Positions 21,379 to 30,126 of a stretch of 64,000 nucleotides of DNA are shown in pieces (position 1 is the first letter of the stretch; every line of letters starts with the position of its first letter). The DNA comes from Rhodobacteraceae bacterium EL129. Its GTDB lineage: Bacteria > Pseudomonadota > Alphaproteobacteria > Rhodobacterales > Rhodobacteraceae. Location: assembly GCA_900313005.1 (NCBI GenBank), contig ONZJ01000002.1:1566996-1630995 (forward strand). Direction: 5' to 3'. The position numbers were made by a program, and so were the translations under genes. The notes beneath the pieces are model-generated. The model saw only the letters and a list, made by a program, of their open reading frames with translations, ran no database searches and was not told where the DNA came from.

Positions 21379-22629
21379 CGTCGGCAGTTCTGACACATCT
21401 TTGCCCGTGCCATGAACCACGTCCCAAAGGCGCTCTGCGCGCGCTTCTCCAATCAATGCCGCAGACTTGGCGCGAACACGTTGGGCTCGCCTGGGTGTGT
21501 CTTCGAGTTGGGCTAAATCGTGCGAGGCTTTATGAGTGCCGTTTGACGTCTCCACGCTTATCACAGCTTGAGTCTCGCTTAGGGAATCCAGGGCTGTTAC
21601 GCGAACCTTCTTCTGCAATTCCTCCAGTTCTGAGCTTTTCCATATGTTATCTGCAAATGTCTCCAGCCGCGCGGTGTCGTATCCTGCAATGCAGGCCGCG
21701 ACCACGGCCGCGAAGCTGAACTTGGCCTCCAGTCCGGTCGTTGGTGCTGGTTTGTTGCAGACGCTCATCCATCGGGGGTGCGTTTTGATCTCAACGTGTT
21801 TCACATCCGTGGCGTCAATCGGTTGCAGAGTGGCGAGGGCCTCCAAAGTTGCGTGCAAACCATGGCAACAGGCGTGGTACTTGTGGCTGACAGTATCCAT
21901 CAGAAAACCGGGATCGCTGGGTATGTCACCATCACAATGGTGCGTTGAAAGAAATCCCAAAGGACCGTTCAATGCGGCATTCGAAGATGTGAAACCCGCC
22001 AGTGCCAGCTGTGCGCACTCCACACCATTTGAAGCCGCGATCCCCGCGTTGTAGGGTTTGCCCATTGTACCAAATTGCGATTTCAGGCCCGACGCACGGG
22101 TGCTGACAAGAGCCAAAGCCTGCACGATGGATGGGGGATCGCCCTTCAGTATCTGAATCGACGCCACCGTCGCGCCAAAGGCACCCGCCGTGGCAGTTTG
22201 ATGAAATCCAATCTGGTAATGCCCACGCCCAAAGAGCATACCAAATCGGATCGAGGCTTCGCATCCGGCTAGGCAGGCCCGCAGCAGTTCATCGCATGTA
22301 GCTCCTGTCTTTTCAGCCAATGCAAGTGCCGCCGGTATGACGGTCACCGAAGGATGGCCGATATGGGCAAAATGTGTGTCGTCATAGTCCAGCGCATGGG
22401 ACGTCGTGCCATTTACAAGGGCCGCCATGCGTGCGGGGGCCTGACCGCCGCCAAACAGGCTGGCGTGGGGATGTCCCCCCTCCTCCTTCGCCATGTCCCG
22501 AAGGATGCGTGACACGGGTTCATTTCGCCCGGCCCAGCCGACGCTGAGCCAATCGACCAAAGACAGGCGCATGATAGCAAGGTTGGCTTGGGTCGGCGTT
22601 GCGAGGGCGGCGTCAAGACAGGGATTCAT
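21367..22629 (-). CDS. MmgE/PrpD family protein
   Basis: 420 residues from ATG 22629 (MNPCLDAAL), with GGGGA 5-9 bases upstream; longer starts run deep into the upstream gene. The signatures LSVGWAGRNEP, NGTTSHALDYDDTHFAHIGHPSVTVIPAALALAE and KYHACCHGLHA place it with MmgE/PrpD proteins. Known members include 2-methylcitrate dehydratase and cis-aconitate decarboxylase. No prpB/prpC is nearby, so the substrate is open. It overlaps the COQ10-like gene by 17 bases. Confidence 0.85.
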   Translation of the reverse strand: MNPCLDAALATPTQANLAIMRLSLVDWLSVGWAGRNEPVSRILRDMAKEEGGHPHASLFGGGQAPARMAALVNGTTSHALDYDDTHFAHIGHPSVTVIPAALALAEKTGATCDELLRACLAGCEASIRFGMLFGRGHYQIGFHQTATAGAFGATVASIQILKGDPPSIVQALALVSTRASGLKSQFGTMGKPYNAGIAASNGVECAQLALAGFTSSNAALNGPLGFLSTHHCDGDIPSDPGFLMDTVSHKYHACCHGLHATLEALATLQPIDATDVKHVEIKTHPRWMSVCNKPAPTTGLEAKFSFAAVVAACIAGYDTARLETFADNIWKSSELEELQKKVRVTALDSLSETQAVISVETSNGTHKASHDLAQLEDTPRRAQRVRAKSAALIGEARAERLWDVVHGTGKDVSELPTLLV

Positions 22630-23080
22630 TTGCGTCCCCATAAAGCGCATCCGCCCGGGTCTCGAACGCGCGCACGATGCGCTGCATGGCCTCATAAAAG
22701 AACAGACCCGCAGCCTTTTGCAGGATAAAGTTGCGAAACTCGAAATCCACAAAGAACGACACGTTGCATCCGTTCGTCTCAGGAGTGAACTCCCAGGTTG
22801 AGATCATGTGCTTAAACGGCCCATCCAGATACTCGGTTTCAATCCTACGCACATCAGGGCGCAAAATCACGCGGCTCCCGAACTTTTCGCGGAACAGTTT
22901 AAAGCTGATCACAAGATCCGCCAGCATCACATCACTGCCATCCTCTTGTGGTGTCACAGACCGGATACGCGCCGCCGCTGCCCACGGAAGAAACTCAGGA
23001 TAGCGCGCCACATCGGCGACCAGGTCATACATCTGATCCGGTGTGTACGGCAGAAAGCGGGTTTCGGAATGGGTTGGCAT
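22613..23080 (-). CDS. COQ10/RatA-like START domain protein
   Basis: 155 residues with the polyketide-cyclase/START fold signature [26 protein letters not shown] and a C-terminal [21 protein letters not shown] helix. Relatives bind coenzyme Q and help place it in the respiratory chain (COQ10), or were described as the ribosome-binding toxin RatA in E. coli. No partner antitoxin gene (RatB) lies here, so the ubiquinone role is favoured. Confidence 0.88.
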   Translation of the reverse strand: MPTHSETRFLPYTPDQMYDLVADVARYPEFLPWAAAARIRSVTPQEDGSDVMLADLVISFKLFREKFGSRVILRPDVRRIETEYLDGPFKHMISTWEFTPETNGCNVSFFVDFEFRNFILQKAAGLFFYEAMQRIVRAFETRADALYGDANESLS

Positions 23081-23153
23081 TGGGCCCCGTTCAATTCACA
23101 TGGACAGTGGAAATCTATTTCGTAGACTGGGCTGGAAAAGACAAGGGGGCGAC

Positions 23154-23696
23154 ATGGCAGATCAGAGCTATGTGATAGACCGTATGATCTCGGCCAAATC
23201 CATTGCTGCGCGGATTGAGGCTTTGGCGGTGGAGATAAAATCAGAATTTGCAGGCACAGAGCGGTTAATCGTGGTCGGGTTGTTGCGTGGATCGTTTGTG
23301 TTCATCGCCGATCTGGTGCGCGAGTTGGACATGAACGTCGAGGTGGATTTTGTTGAAACCTCATCTTACGGCAACGATATGACATCGAGCCGCGAGGTGC
23401 GCATCCTCAAGGATCTGCGAGGCGAGATCGAAGGGCGCGATGTGTTGGTGGTCGAGGATATCGTTGATACCGGTCACACGCTGACCCATGTGCTGCATCT
23501 GTTGGAAAGCCGCCACCCGGCCAAATTGCGGACAATTGCCCTGCTCGACAAACCCTCTCGCCGTGAAGTGGACATTCGCGCAGATTGGACGGGCTTTGAA
23601 ATTCCCGATGAGTTTGTCGTGGGCTACGGCATCGACTACGCCCAGGCCAACCGCAACCTGCCCTACATCGGTAAAGTGTGCTTTACCAATACTTAA
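23154..23696 (+). CDS. hpt: Hypoxanthine phosphoribosyltransferase
   Basis: 180 residues from ATG 23154 (AAGGGGG upstream). The PRPP loop [14 protein letters not shown], the flexible loop [12 protein letters not shown] and the base-binding [12 protein letters not shown]-like segment ([20 protein letters not shown]) are intact. It salvages hypoxanthine (and often guanine) to the nucleoside monophosphate. It is single, divergent from the COQ10-like gene, and ends 41 bases before the end of the cassette on the other strand. Confidence 0.95.
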   Translation: MADQSYVIDRMISAKSIAARIEALAVEIKSEFAGTERLIVVGLLRGSFVFIADLVRELDMNVEVDFVETSSYGNDMTSSREVRILKDLRGEIEGRDVLVVEDIVDTGHTLTHVLHLLESRHPAKLRTIALLDKPSRREVDIRADWTGFEIPDEFVVGYGIDYAQANRNLPYIGKVCFTNT

Positions 23697-23737
23697 CTCT
23701 GCGCGGATGAATGTGGCAGCGATGATCCTGAATTTGC

Positions 23738-25813
23738 CTAGTATTCAGCCAGGATCGTCAGCCCTTCGCGTGTGGCAAGGGCCATGGGCATAAGCGCCCG
23801 GTCGTACTGCGGGGAAATCCACGGGTTGCAGTTGAGGTTTTGCACCGTTCCTCTGACGCCCCCCCAGCTAAATCGACATTGCCCGATTTGAAGTTGTCTC
23901 GGGTCGTCCTTGATGCCGAACGGGGGTATATGAGGACCAATATCAAATGACTGGTTTGCATCGCGCAAGGTCAATCTGATGTCACAGCTTAAATAGGCGC
24001 GCCCTCTCACGGCTTTAGGGATATAGAGCCACTGATCTCCTAGATGGTCCCCGTCGTCGATTTTAATATCGGGAAACGAACTGACAAATAGCAGGCCACC
24101 ATTGAATGAAACCAATCCGGTCGCGTTGAAACGATGCAGACCCGGACCATAGGTGACTGTCCCGCTTTGTGTTGTGACATCACCAGGCCCGACAAAGACG
24201 TAGTCGGGGTTTCCATCTGATGTCTCGAAACTGGTTGCCGGAACCTGAGGCGGAGCGATGAGGGGTGTCACCTCACACAAGGCCAAGGTGGTGTCATCCA
24301 GAAACGCGGGGCGTTGCAGGGACGATTGTTCTTCGAGCTTCAATGTATCATACAACGTCTGTGTTGGATATTCGCCGTGCTGAACCCAATGCGGATTGGC
24401 GCCCGTATGTAGGTCAGGCCGATCGGGCTGAATGTGTGTGTTTGCTTCTTGTCTCCCATAAGCATAGCCGTGCAAAATCCCATCGTCTTGCAACGCCTTA
24501 CCGAACCGCAGAGCGCGTTCAAGTCTGCTGAAATACGTCCCGCTTCGCCCCGAGCGCAGAGGATTCACCTTCAGCATGACGTATCGATACCATGTCCGGT
24601 ATCGCCTGATCTGTGTGCTCAAAGCGTTGTCGGGCAGTGCATCGATCAAGGCGTATGTTTTCGCGTGGGTGAATGCGTTTGCACTACTTGCGCCCCAGAA
24701 ATAGTAGAGAGCTTTGGTCGCGTCGGTAAACTCCGGTAGGTGCGCCAGTAAGTCGGCCCGGACGAGTTCATGGCTATTGACGTTCCCGGTTCGCATCATT
24801 CGAAACAGGGCATAATGCCCAACAAGGGCCGGGATGTGGTGACCGGTGCTTTCCATGCTCAGCGCATTGCAGCCCGAGGCCATGAAAGACGTGTAGGAAA
24901 TCAGTTCGTTTTCAAAAGCGCCATCATTGCGGATGCCGCCGCGAAAGGGGCTGTATTCATCCTGGGCTGCAATGATGCCATAGCCGCGCAAGCCAACCGA
25001 TTTGACCTTCGCCCCCCAATCTTGCACCAGTTGAATATAGTTGCCACCGAACCCGGTGCTGACCAGCGTATAGATCGACGGTCCATCGATGGTAGGTGCG
25101 TCGCGGTGCGATGCGTAAGCATAAATGCCCAACTCAGCGTCCGGTACGGTTTCTTGCACTTTGGCGACCACAGCATTGGCAAAGGCAACCACTTGATCGC
25201 TGGACCAGATCGCGCCGTCTTGCGGATCAAAATTAGTTCGGCCATCAATCAACCTGTTCAGAACTTCAATGGCCACTCGATCGACCAACGCATCATAATC
25301 GGTTCCCGTTATGTCGAGGTTAAAGCTCGCCCCCGCGTGGCCGATCGTTCCGGTCATATAGGTGGGGTTGGCCGTAAAAAACCCATCGACAGCCTCAATC
25401 GCGGATATGAGCGAAGGCCAGGCGTGACCCGCAGGGCGCCGTCGATCGTTGGCGCAGTTGAGTGCTCTCCACCTGTTGAACGCGGCCTCTTTATAGGTGG
25501 CCCAAGAGGCGTAGCCGTAGTTGTAGAACAGATAGAAATGCGGAAATGCGAACTCTTGCCTCGGCAGTGTTATCCCGCCCGAAGGCAGGGACAATGGCCG
25601 GACTGTCCACTCAGGCGTGTACCAACGATAACCCATCTGGTACATGGCCTCGCTGGCGCCTTGCTCACAAGCCTCGTCAGACCCACCGTAAATGGTCCAG
25701 CCTGAAACAGACCATTCGTTTTCACCATAATCGGAATATCTGCTTTGCGTGGTGAATGCCCTGGTTGGATCAACCAGGTTAAGCTCCTCGTTGAACTCTG
25801 CCGCTATGGTCAT
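23738..25813 (-). CDS. DUF4838-like glycoside hydrolase-type protein of the spike-like cassette
   Basis: 691 residues, no signal peptide. The N-terminal part, with GASEAMYQMGYRWYTPEW, resembles the domain in front of GH67/GH20-type enzymes. The middle, FDPQDGAIWSSD followed by FANAVVAKVQETVPDAELG and IYAYASHRDAPT, follows the DUF4838 pattern (a PnDg motif, then an AY motif). DEYSPFRGGI may carry acidic catalytic residues. The last 150 residues look like a beta-sandwich ending FGIKDDPRQLQIGQC. An action on uronic-acid polysaccharide is only a guess. The start overlaps the fibre gene stop by four bases, so it is made together with it. Confidence 0.6.
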   Translation of the reverse strand: MTIAAEFNEELNLVDPTRAFTTQSRYSDYGENEWSVSGWTIYGGSDEACEQGASEAMYQMGYRWYTPEWTVRPLSLPSGGITLPRQEFAFPHFYLFYNYGYASWATYKEAAFNRWRALNCANDRRRPAGHAWPSLISAIEAVDGFFTANPTYMTGTIGHAGASFNLDITGTDYDALVDRVAIEVLNRLIDGRTNFDPQDGAIWSSDQVVAFANAVVAKVQETVPDAELGIYAYASHRDAPTIDGPSIYTLVSTGFGGNYIQLVQDWGAKVKSVGLRGYGIIAAQDEYSPFRGGIRNDGAFENELISYTSFMASGCNALSMESTGHHIPALVGHYALFRMMRTGNVNSHELVRADLLAHLPEFTDATKALYYFWGASSANAFTHAKTYALIDALPDNALSTQIRRYRTWYRYVMLKVNPLRSGRSGTYFSRLERALRFGKALQDDGILHGYAYGRQEANTHIQPDRPDLHTGANPHWVQHGEYPTQTLYDTLKLEEQSSLQRPAFLDDTTLALCEVTPLIAPPQVPATSFETSDGNPDYVFVGPGDVTTQSGTVTYGPGLHRFNATGLVSFNGGLLFVSSFPDIKIDDGDHLGDQWLYIPKAVRGRAYLSCDIRLTLRDANQSFDIGPHIPPFGIKDDPRQLQIGQCRFSWGGVRGTVQNLNCNPWISPQYDRALMPMALATREGLTILAEY

Positions 25814-28800
25814 AGCGACAGACCAATGGTGTTGCCGAAATATGTCTCAAGTGCTGCGCGATCATCCGCAACATTCGCCCCGACCACAACAAGCGCCTGA
25901 TAGATTGCCCCGGCTGAATGATCCGAGAATGATGGGTGAACCCGTCTTGCGAGGGCTGTCAGCTTGTTCGTATTGGTGGTGTCGAACCACTTTGATCCAG
26001 CCTTGGTCGGCGCGCCGACAAGCACACCATTCACATAAATGCGGAACGTTTTGTCGGCCTCCGTTGCCACAACTGTGACCACGGACAAACCCGTTGGGGA
26101 AATGGGCTGAGTGGCTTTGCCGTTGAAATCATTCGACGTGTGGCGAATGAGGTCATGCTCGATATTGATGAATTCGCCATTAGTGCTGTTCGCATTGGCA
26201 AAGGACAAGACGGTGCCCGTCGCAGCCGAGAAATCAGCGGCAACCATCATCAGAATATCGCCGTCTGCGGCGAAGGCATCCGTGAGGACACCGTCGTTGG
26301 ATCCGTCACCAAACACGTTGTCGTAAGGGGTGTCCGTGTCGTAGGTTAGCTGTTCCGCAGTTGTTGCCTGCTTCAAAGGGTTGCCGTTGCCGGAGGCATC
26401 CGCGATGCAGCCAACCGGATCACCATCGGCGGTGACTGCCGTGGTGGCCGTGCTGTCTTGGAACAGATCACCAACCACATCGGGTCGCCACCAACCACCC
26501 GCCTTGCCACCGTCAAACACCGTGGCGGGGCTATAGGCCCCGGTGCCCGACGTGGCAGTCACAGCGCCCTTGGCGTTTGTCGCGGTCACATCACAGACCA
26601 TTGTATTGAGATAAGCGCTGTCACCTGTAACGGGAGTGTACGACGCGCTTGTTGCCCCCGAGATAGCCGCTCCACCTGCGGTCTCGCGCCATTGGTAAGC
26701 ATAGGTGATCGCAGATGTGCTGTCCCATGTGCCACCATCACAAGTCACGGCCACACCGACGGTTGGAGTTCCATCCAAAGCAGGCGTGACAGAATTAAAG
26801 GCGAAGGCCTCTCCCGCATCATTATCAATGCTATGCTCCACCGGATAAGCGATTGTTTCAGTGTCTGAAAGCGTGGACCCAACCGCCTGTGCCGCTTCAC
26901 CGAAGGAAACAAGAATGCTCTCTCCCGCGCCTGCGTTGGTCCGCAGGTCGCTCGCTGTCGTCAGGATCACTTGCGCGGATGTGCTTCCCTGTACCGCGGA
27001 TGCAACAGCCACCGTGCCAGAAGTGTCCTCGACCGCCCAACCTGTGGCATCAGCGTGGTTTTGAACCGCACGATCAAAAGTCACGGTGATCTCGCGCACG
27101 CCCGTGACGTTGATCGTCGAAATGGTCGGGCCGTCTGGCGTGGCTGATCCACCATAGAAGTGATGCTCAATCGCGCGCCACCACCGCGCGCCACCAAGCT
27201 GTTGCTGGGCAACCCCAGCCGGAGCCTTGCCGAAGTGCACACCGTCGCCAAAATCAAGGTCAATCCATGACGGGCCGCGCAAGATGTCGGCATCCGTGGC
27301 AATCGCCCTTTTCTGAGCGGCGCGCAGATTTTCCAGGTTGGTGGTTTCCGCCAGCACCTCGCCCACAAGCGAGATAACCATCTGAACGCCAGCGAAATTT
27401 TCAGCCTCAAGCTGATAGGCGTCAATCAGATCTTTCAGGTTCTGTTCGTAGAAGGTGTTCGCGTCGATCACATCGTTCGGGCCTTGTTCCCAGATCAGGG
27501 CTTTGAAGCCGCCTGCATCAATCGCGTTCAGGCGCGTCAAGGCTGTGCTGTAATAATAGTCCGTGTTGCCGTTCGTGGGGTTTGGGTGCCAGGATCCGCC
27601 TGCGCTGCCTCCAAGGTCAGGCCGGAACGCTGAACCCGACGACCCGTATTGAATGAAGACCGGCGGAACACCCGCCGCATCCAGACCTGCCGCCAGAGAC
27701 GGCCAGATCGAGGTTTGATGTGTGGTTACGTTGAAGCTCGTGCCGTCGAAAATGAGCCAATCATAATTCGTCTTAGTATAGGTGTCGTTGTTGTCAGCAA
27801 GACCAGCGGCCATGCTATCTCCCAGCAACGCAAAGACGTCCGTCACGGTCACGTCATCATGGGTGGCCACAGCTCCCGGCCCGTTCACCGGGCGGATTTG
27901 AAGCTGACCCTGCGCAAGATAGTTTGCCGGAATGTCCAGCGTGCCGGACCAGGCGTTTGCACCGATTGTGGATGACGCCATCTGCACCCACTCGCTCGTA
28001 TCCACGCGCCATTCGATGGCGACGGGATCTTCGCTGAGGGAGTAAGTCCCAGCCAGCGTGATATTCGCTCGGTCGCGTTGGAAGGCCTGCCGGGGTTTGA
28101 GCGGTGTTGTCAGGGCGATCGTACCCGTGATCACGCTGCCGGCCGCAACTTGCAGGGATGCGATGGTGTAGGACACAAGAGAACCTTGGCTGTTTGTCGC
28201 GGTTTCCGAACGACGTAGATATTTGGTCTCATCTGCAACCACTGCCGTGTAATCCGCAGAAGTTGCTCCGCTAATATTGGACCAGCCGGTCAATCCATCA
28301 TTGGAGCGCTGCCACTGATAGCTTCCAATGGCGGGGGTCGGATTGCCCGTGTATGTCCCGTCGTTTCCGGTGAGGGTGAACCCAACCTGCGGGGTGCCCG
28401 AGACTGTCGGCGCGGATGCCAGGGCGGGCGGCGAAAGCGTCGGCCCTGCATCTGTTGTGAAACTCGCCGCTGTCGTTTCTACTTCTGATAGGTTCCCTGC
28501 AGCGTCTGCATGAATCGCATGACCCCAGTAAGAGGTTGTGGCCAATAGTGCGCTGTTGCCCGTCAGGTTTTGCACTCCAGCCGCAGTGACGGCCCGGTTA
28601 AGCAAAGCATCTGCTGCCACGTCGCCGGTGTGGCTCTGACCGGCGGCAATCTGTGCGGCAGTGGGCGGGGTCGCAGAGGTGGTGATCACCACATCCAACA
28701 AACCTTCGCCCGTGTCGGTGTTGACCGTGCCAGCCCAGTTGTCATCGCCATCCTCAGACAGATCAAGCGATGAAATGAAGGGGGCTGTCACATCTGCCGG

Positions 28801-29226
28801 GATGAAATCGCCCGTCTCCTGCACAGCCGAGACCGCCAAATTACTGTCGCGGAACACGGCATAGGCTCGGTAGGTCTCGCCTTCAATCAAACCCGTGATG
28901 CCGCCCGCAAATGTCTGCAGCCCCGTGGACCCGACGCCTTGGTTGTGATCCCAGGCCGGAGTGGCGCCGCTGCCATCCTGTCCGGCAATGATCTGTGCAG
29001 CAGTTGGTGGAATGGTCCCCGTTGTGGTGTTGATCACCACAGCGAAGACATCCCCGGCGTTTTTGTTGACGGACACCGTCAGCGTTGCTGAGGTTTCATC
29101 CAGCACCGTTGCGATCAAATTACCGGCGGCTGGCAAGGTGGGGCCAGACCCGCCGTTCCCCAAGGATCGCACACGGCCGAGGCGGTTGTAGCTTAAGCGG
29201 GATTCAGACAAGCGGGACTGGCGCAT
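25810..29226 (-). CDS. Large fibre/spike protein with Ig-like, SGNH esterase and lectin-like domains
   Basis: 1138 residues without signal peptide. In order: a short basic repeat head (RQSRLSESRLSYNRLGRVRS); two FnIII-like modules (about 30-145, 148-258), each with PPTAAQI and AGQ; an Ig-like module with SYQWQRSNDG (265-358); a linker; an SGNH hydrolase (about 462-690) with block I GDSM at 469, block III GPND at 582 and block V DGVH at 661; further Ig-like modules, one with YAYQWRETAGG; and a concanavalin-like C-terminus from about 930. The layout is that of phage tail or head fibres that bind and deacetylate surface sugar. It lies 2 bases after the small upstream gene. Confidence 0.65.
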   Translation of the reverse strand: MRQSRLSESRLSYNRLGRVRSLGNGGSGPTLPAAGNLIATVLDETSATLTVSVNKNAGDVFAVVINTTTGTIPPTAAQIIAGQDGSGATPAWDHNQGVGSTGLQTFAGGITGLIEGETYRAYAVFRDSNLAVSAVQETGDFIPADVTAPFISSLDLSEDGDDNWAGTVNTDTGEGLLDVVITTSATPPTAAQIAAGQSHTGDVAADALLNRAVTAAGVQNLTGNSALLATTSYWGHAIHADAAGNLSEVETTAASFTTDAGPTLSPPALASAPTVSGTPQVGFTLTGNDGTYTGNPTPAIGSYQWQRSNDGLTGWSNISGATSADYTAVVADETKYLRRSETATNSQGSLVSYTIASLQVAAGSVITGTIALTTPLKPRQAFQRDRANITLAGTYSLSEDPVAIEWRVDTSEWVQMASSTIGANAWSGTLDIPANYLAQGQLQIRPVNGPGAVATHDDVTVTDVFALLGDSMAAGLADNNDTYTKTNYDWLIFDGTSFNVTTHQTSIWPSLAAGLDAAGVPPVFIQYGSSGSAFRPDLGGSAGGSWHPNPTNGNTDYYYSTALTRLNAIDAGGFKALIWEQGPNDVIDANTFYEQNLKDLIDAYQLEAENFAGVQMVISLVGEVLAETTNLENLRAAQKRAIATDADILRGPSWIDLDFGDGVHFGKAPAGVAQQQLGGARWWRAIEHHFYGGSATPDGPTISTINVTGVREITVTFDRAVQNHADATGWAVEDTSGTVAVASAVQGSTSAQVILTTASDLRTNAGAGESILVSFGEAAQAVGSTLSDTETIAYPVEHSIDNDAGEAFAFNSVTPALDGTPTVGVAVTCDGGTWDSTSAITYAYQWRETAGGAAISGATSASYTPVTGDSAYLNTMVCDVTATNAKGAVTATSGTGAYSPATVFDGGKAGGWWRPDVVGDLFQDSTATTAVTADGDPVGCIADASGNGNPLKQATTAEQLTYDTDTPYDNVFGDGSNDGVLTDAFAADGDILMMVAADFSAATGTVLSFANANSTNGEFINIEHDLIRHTSNDFNGKATQPISPTGLSVVTVVATEADKTFRIYVNGVLVGAPTKAGSKWFDTTNTNKLTALARRVHPSFSDHSAGAIYQALVVVGANVADDRAALETYFGNTIGLSL

Positions 29227-29228
29227 GA

Positions 29229-29519
29229 TCAGGCGGCTCCTGTCATTACTGTGACATCAGATGGGTCGCCGGCGGTGGCTAGAAAAAGCCGCTCTCCATC
29301 TTTCAGGGTGATGTCATAGGTGTTGTCATCACTCCACGCAGGTTGGATCTTGTCGCCCAGATCTACAGAGAATGGCGGCAGCGTATCGTCATCCATTTTT
29401 GCGACGTATAACGCGACATCGTCACTTGTGTTTACGATCCGAACGGCCGTGTCACCGACCGCAGAAATCCGCCCGGATGTGCTCCAATTGCTTGGAATTG
29501 TCAGTCTTGAGCTTGCCAT
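29229..29519 (-). CDS. Small structural-type protein heading the cassette (possible spike base)
   Basis: 96 residues from ATG 29519 with AGGAGA 8 bases upstream. It is predicted all-beta: SRLTIPSNWSTSGRISAVGD, VRIVNTSDDVALYVAKMDD, GDKIQPAWSDDNTYDITLKD, ERLFLATAGDPSDVTVM. Proteins of this size and pattern are found as capsid or tail decoration next to fibre genes. The Rhodobacter capsulatus gene transfer agent has a small head-spike base (GhsA) next to a larger spike fibre (GhsB); the order here matches, but homology was not tested. Confidence 0.55.
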   Translation of the reverse strand: MASSRLTIPSNWSTSGRISAVGDTAVRIVNTSDDVALYVAKMDDDTLPPFSVDLGDKIQPAWSDDNTYDITLKDGERLFLATAGDPSDVTVMTGAA

Positions 29520-29540
29520 TTGAATGTCTCCTTTTCTCAC

Positions 29541-30001
29541 CAGAATGGGTCTGGCACCCTACCCGATCACAGCGACCCCGATGATTGCCGTCCTCTGGTC
29601 TCGGCAGATCTACAGGCGGCGCAGGGACGCGGTCTTTGGGTCGCACTCACGCATCCCCACGCCCTTCGGCTTTGCGAGTGGCGCACCCAATGCAACGCGC
29701 TATTTAACAATCGGATCAATCCCTTACAGAAGTGTGGGCACACCGTTCGCTACGCTGATCAAGGCGCGCACTCACTGGTTCTATTAGCATTTGTCTGAAA
29801 TCTTTCGGGCGGCTTAACAGGGCGTTCACCGCCCCTTCATCCCCCTGTTTTTTGCGTGATTTTCACCGACAATCGATCGCATCAGCGCGCAGCAATGGCC
29901 TTCCTGGATCATACCGGGGCAGATCAAAATTAAACTGTCCTCTCCCAAATCTCGGATGCGGGAAAGACGGAAACGTTCAGGCTTCAATTGAAAAGGAGGA
30001 G
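29541..30001. other. Intergenic stretch between the cassette and tRNA-Arg
   Basis: About 460 bases. A plus-strand frame of 87 codons (29524-29787) overlaps the small cassette gene start, has no ribosome site of note and resembles no family, so it is not called a gene. The cassette promoter should lie here on the minus strand. No integrase, no repeat of the tRNA 3' end and no terminator were recognised. Confidence 0.4.
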
Positions 30002-30078
<77 letters not shown>

Positions 30079-30126
30079 ACTACCGCGCGGTATAGCCGGG
30101 CCTTGGGGCCCGCGCAATCGCGATTT

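Noticed and set aside
24770-25705. Plus-strand frame of 311 codons inside the DUF4838-like gene
   Set aside because: It is antisense to a coupled coding gene; residue make-up is unlike a real protein.
29524-29787. 87-codon plus-strand frame before tRNA-Arg
   Set aside because: Overlaps the start of the cassette gene, resembles nothing and lacks a ribosome site.
23697-30001. Attachment-site repeat of the tRNA-Arg 3' end flanking the cassette
   Set aside because: No second copy of the tRNA 3' sequence was found by eye near 23700; integration at this tRNA remains unproved.
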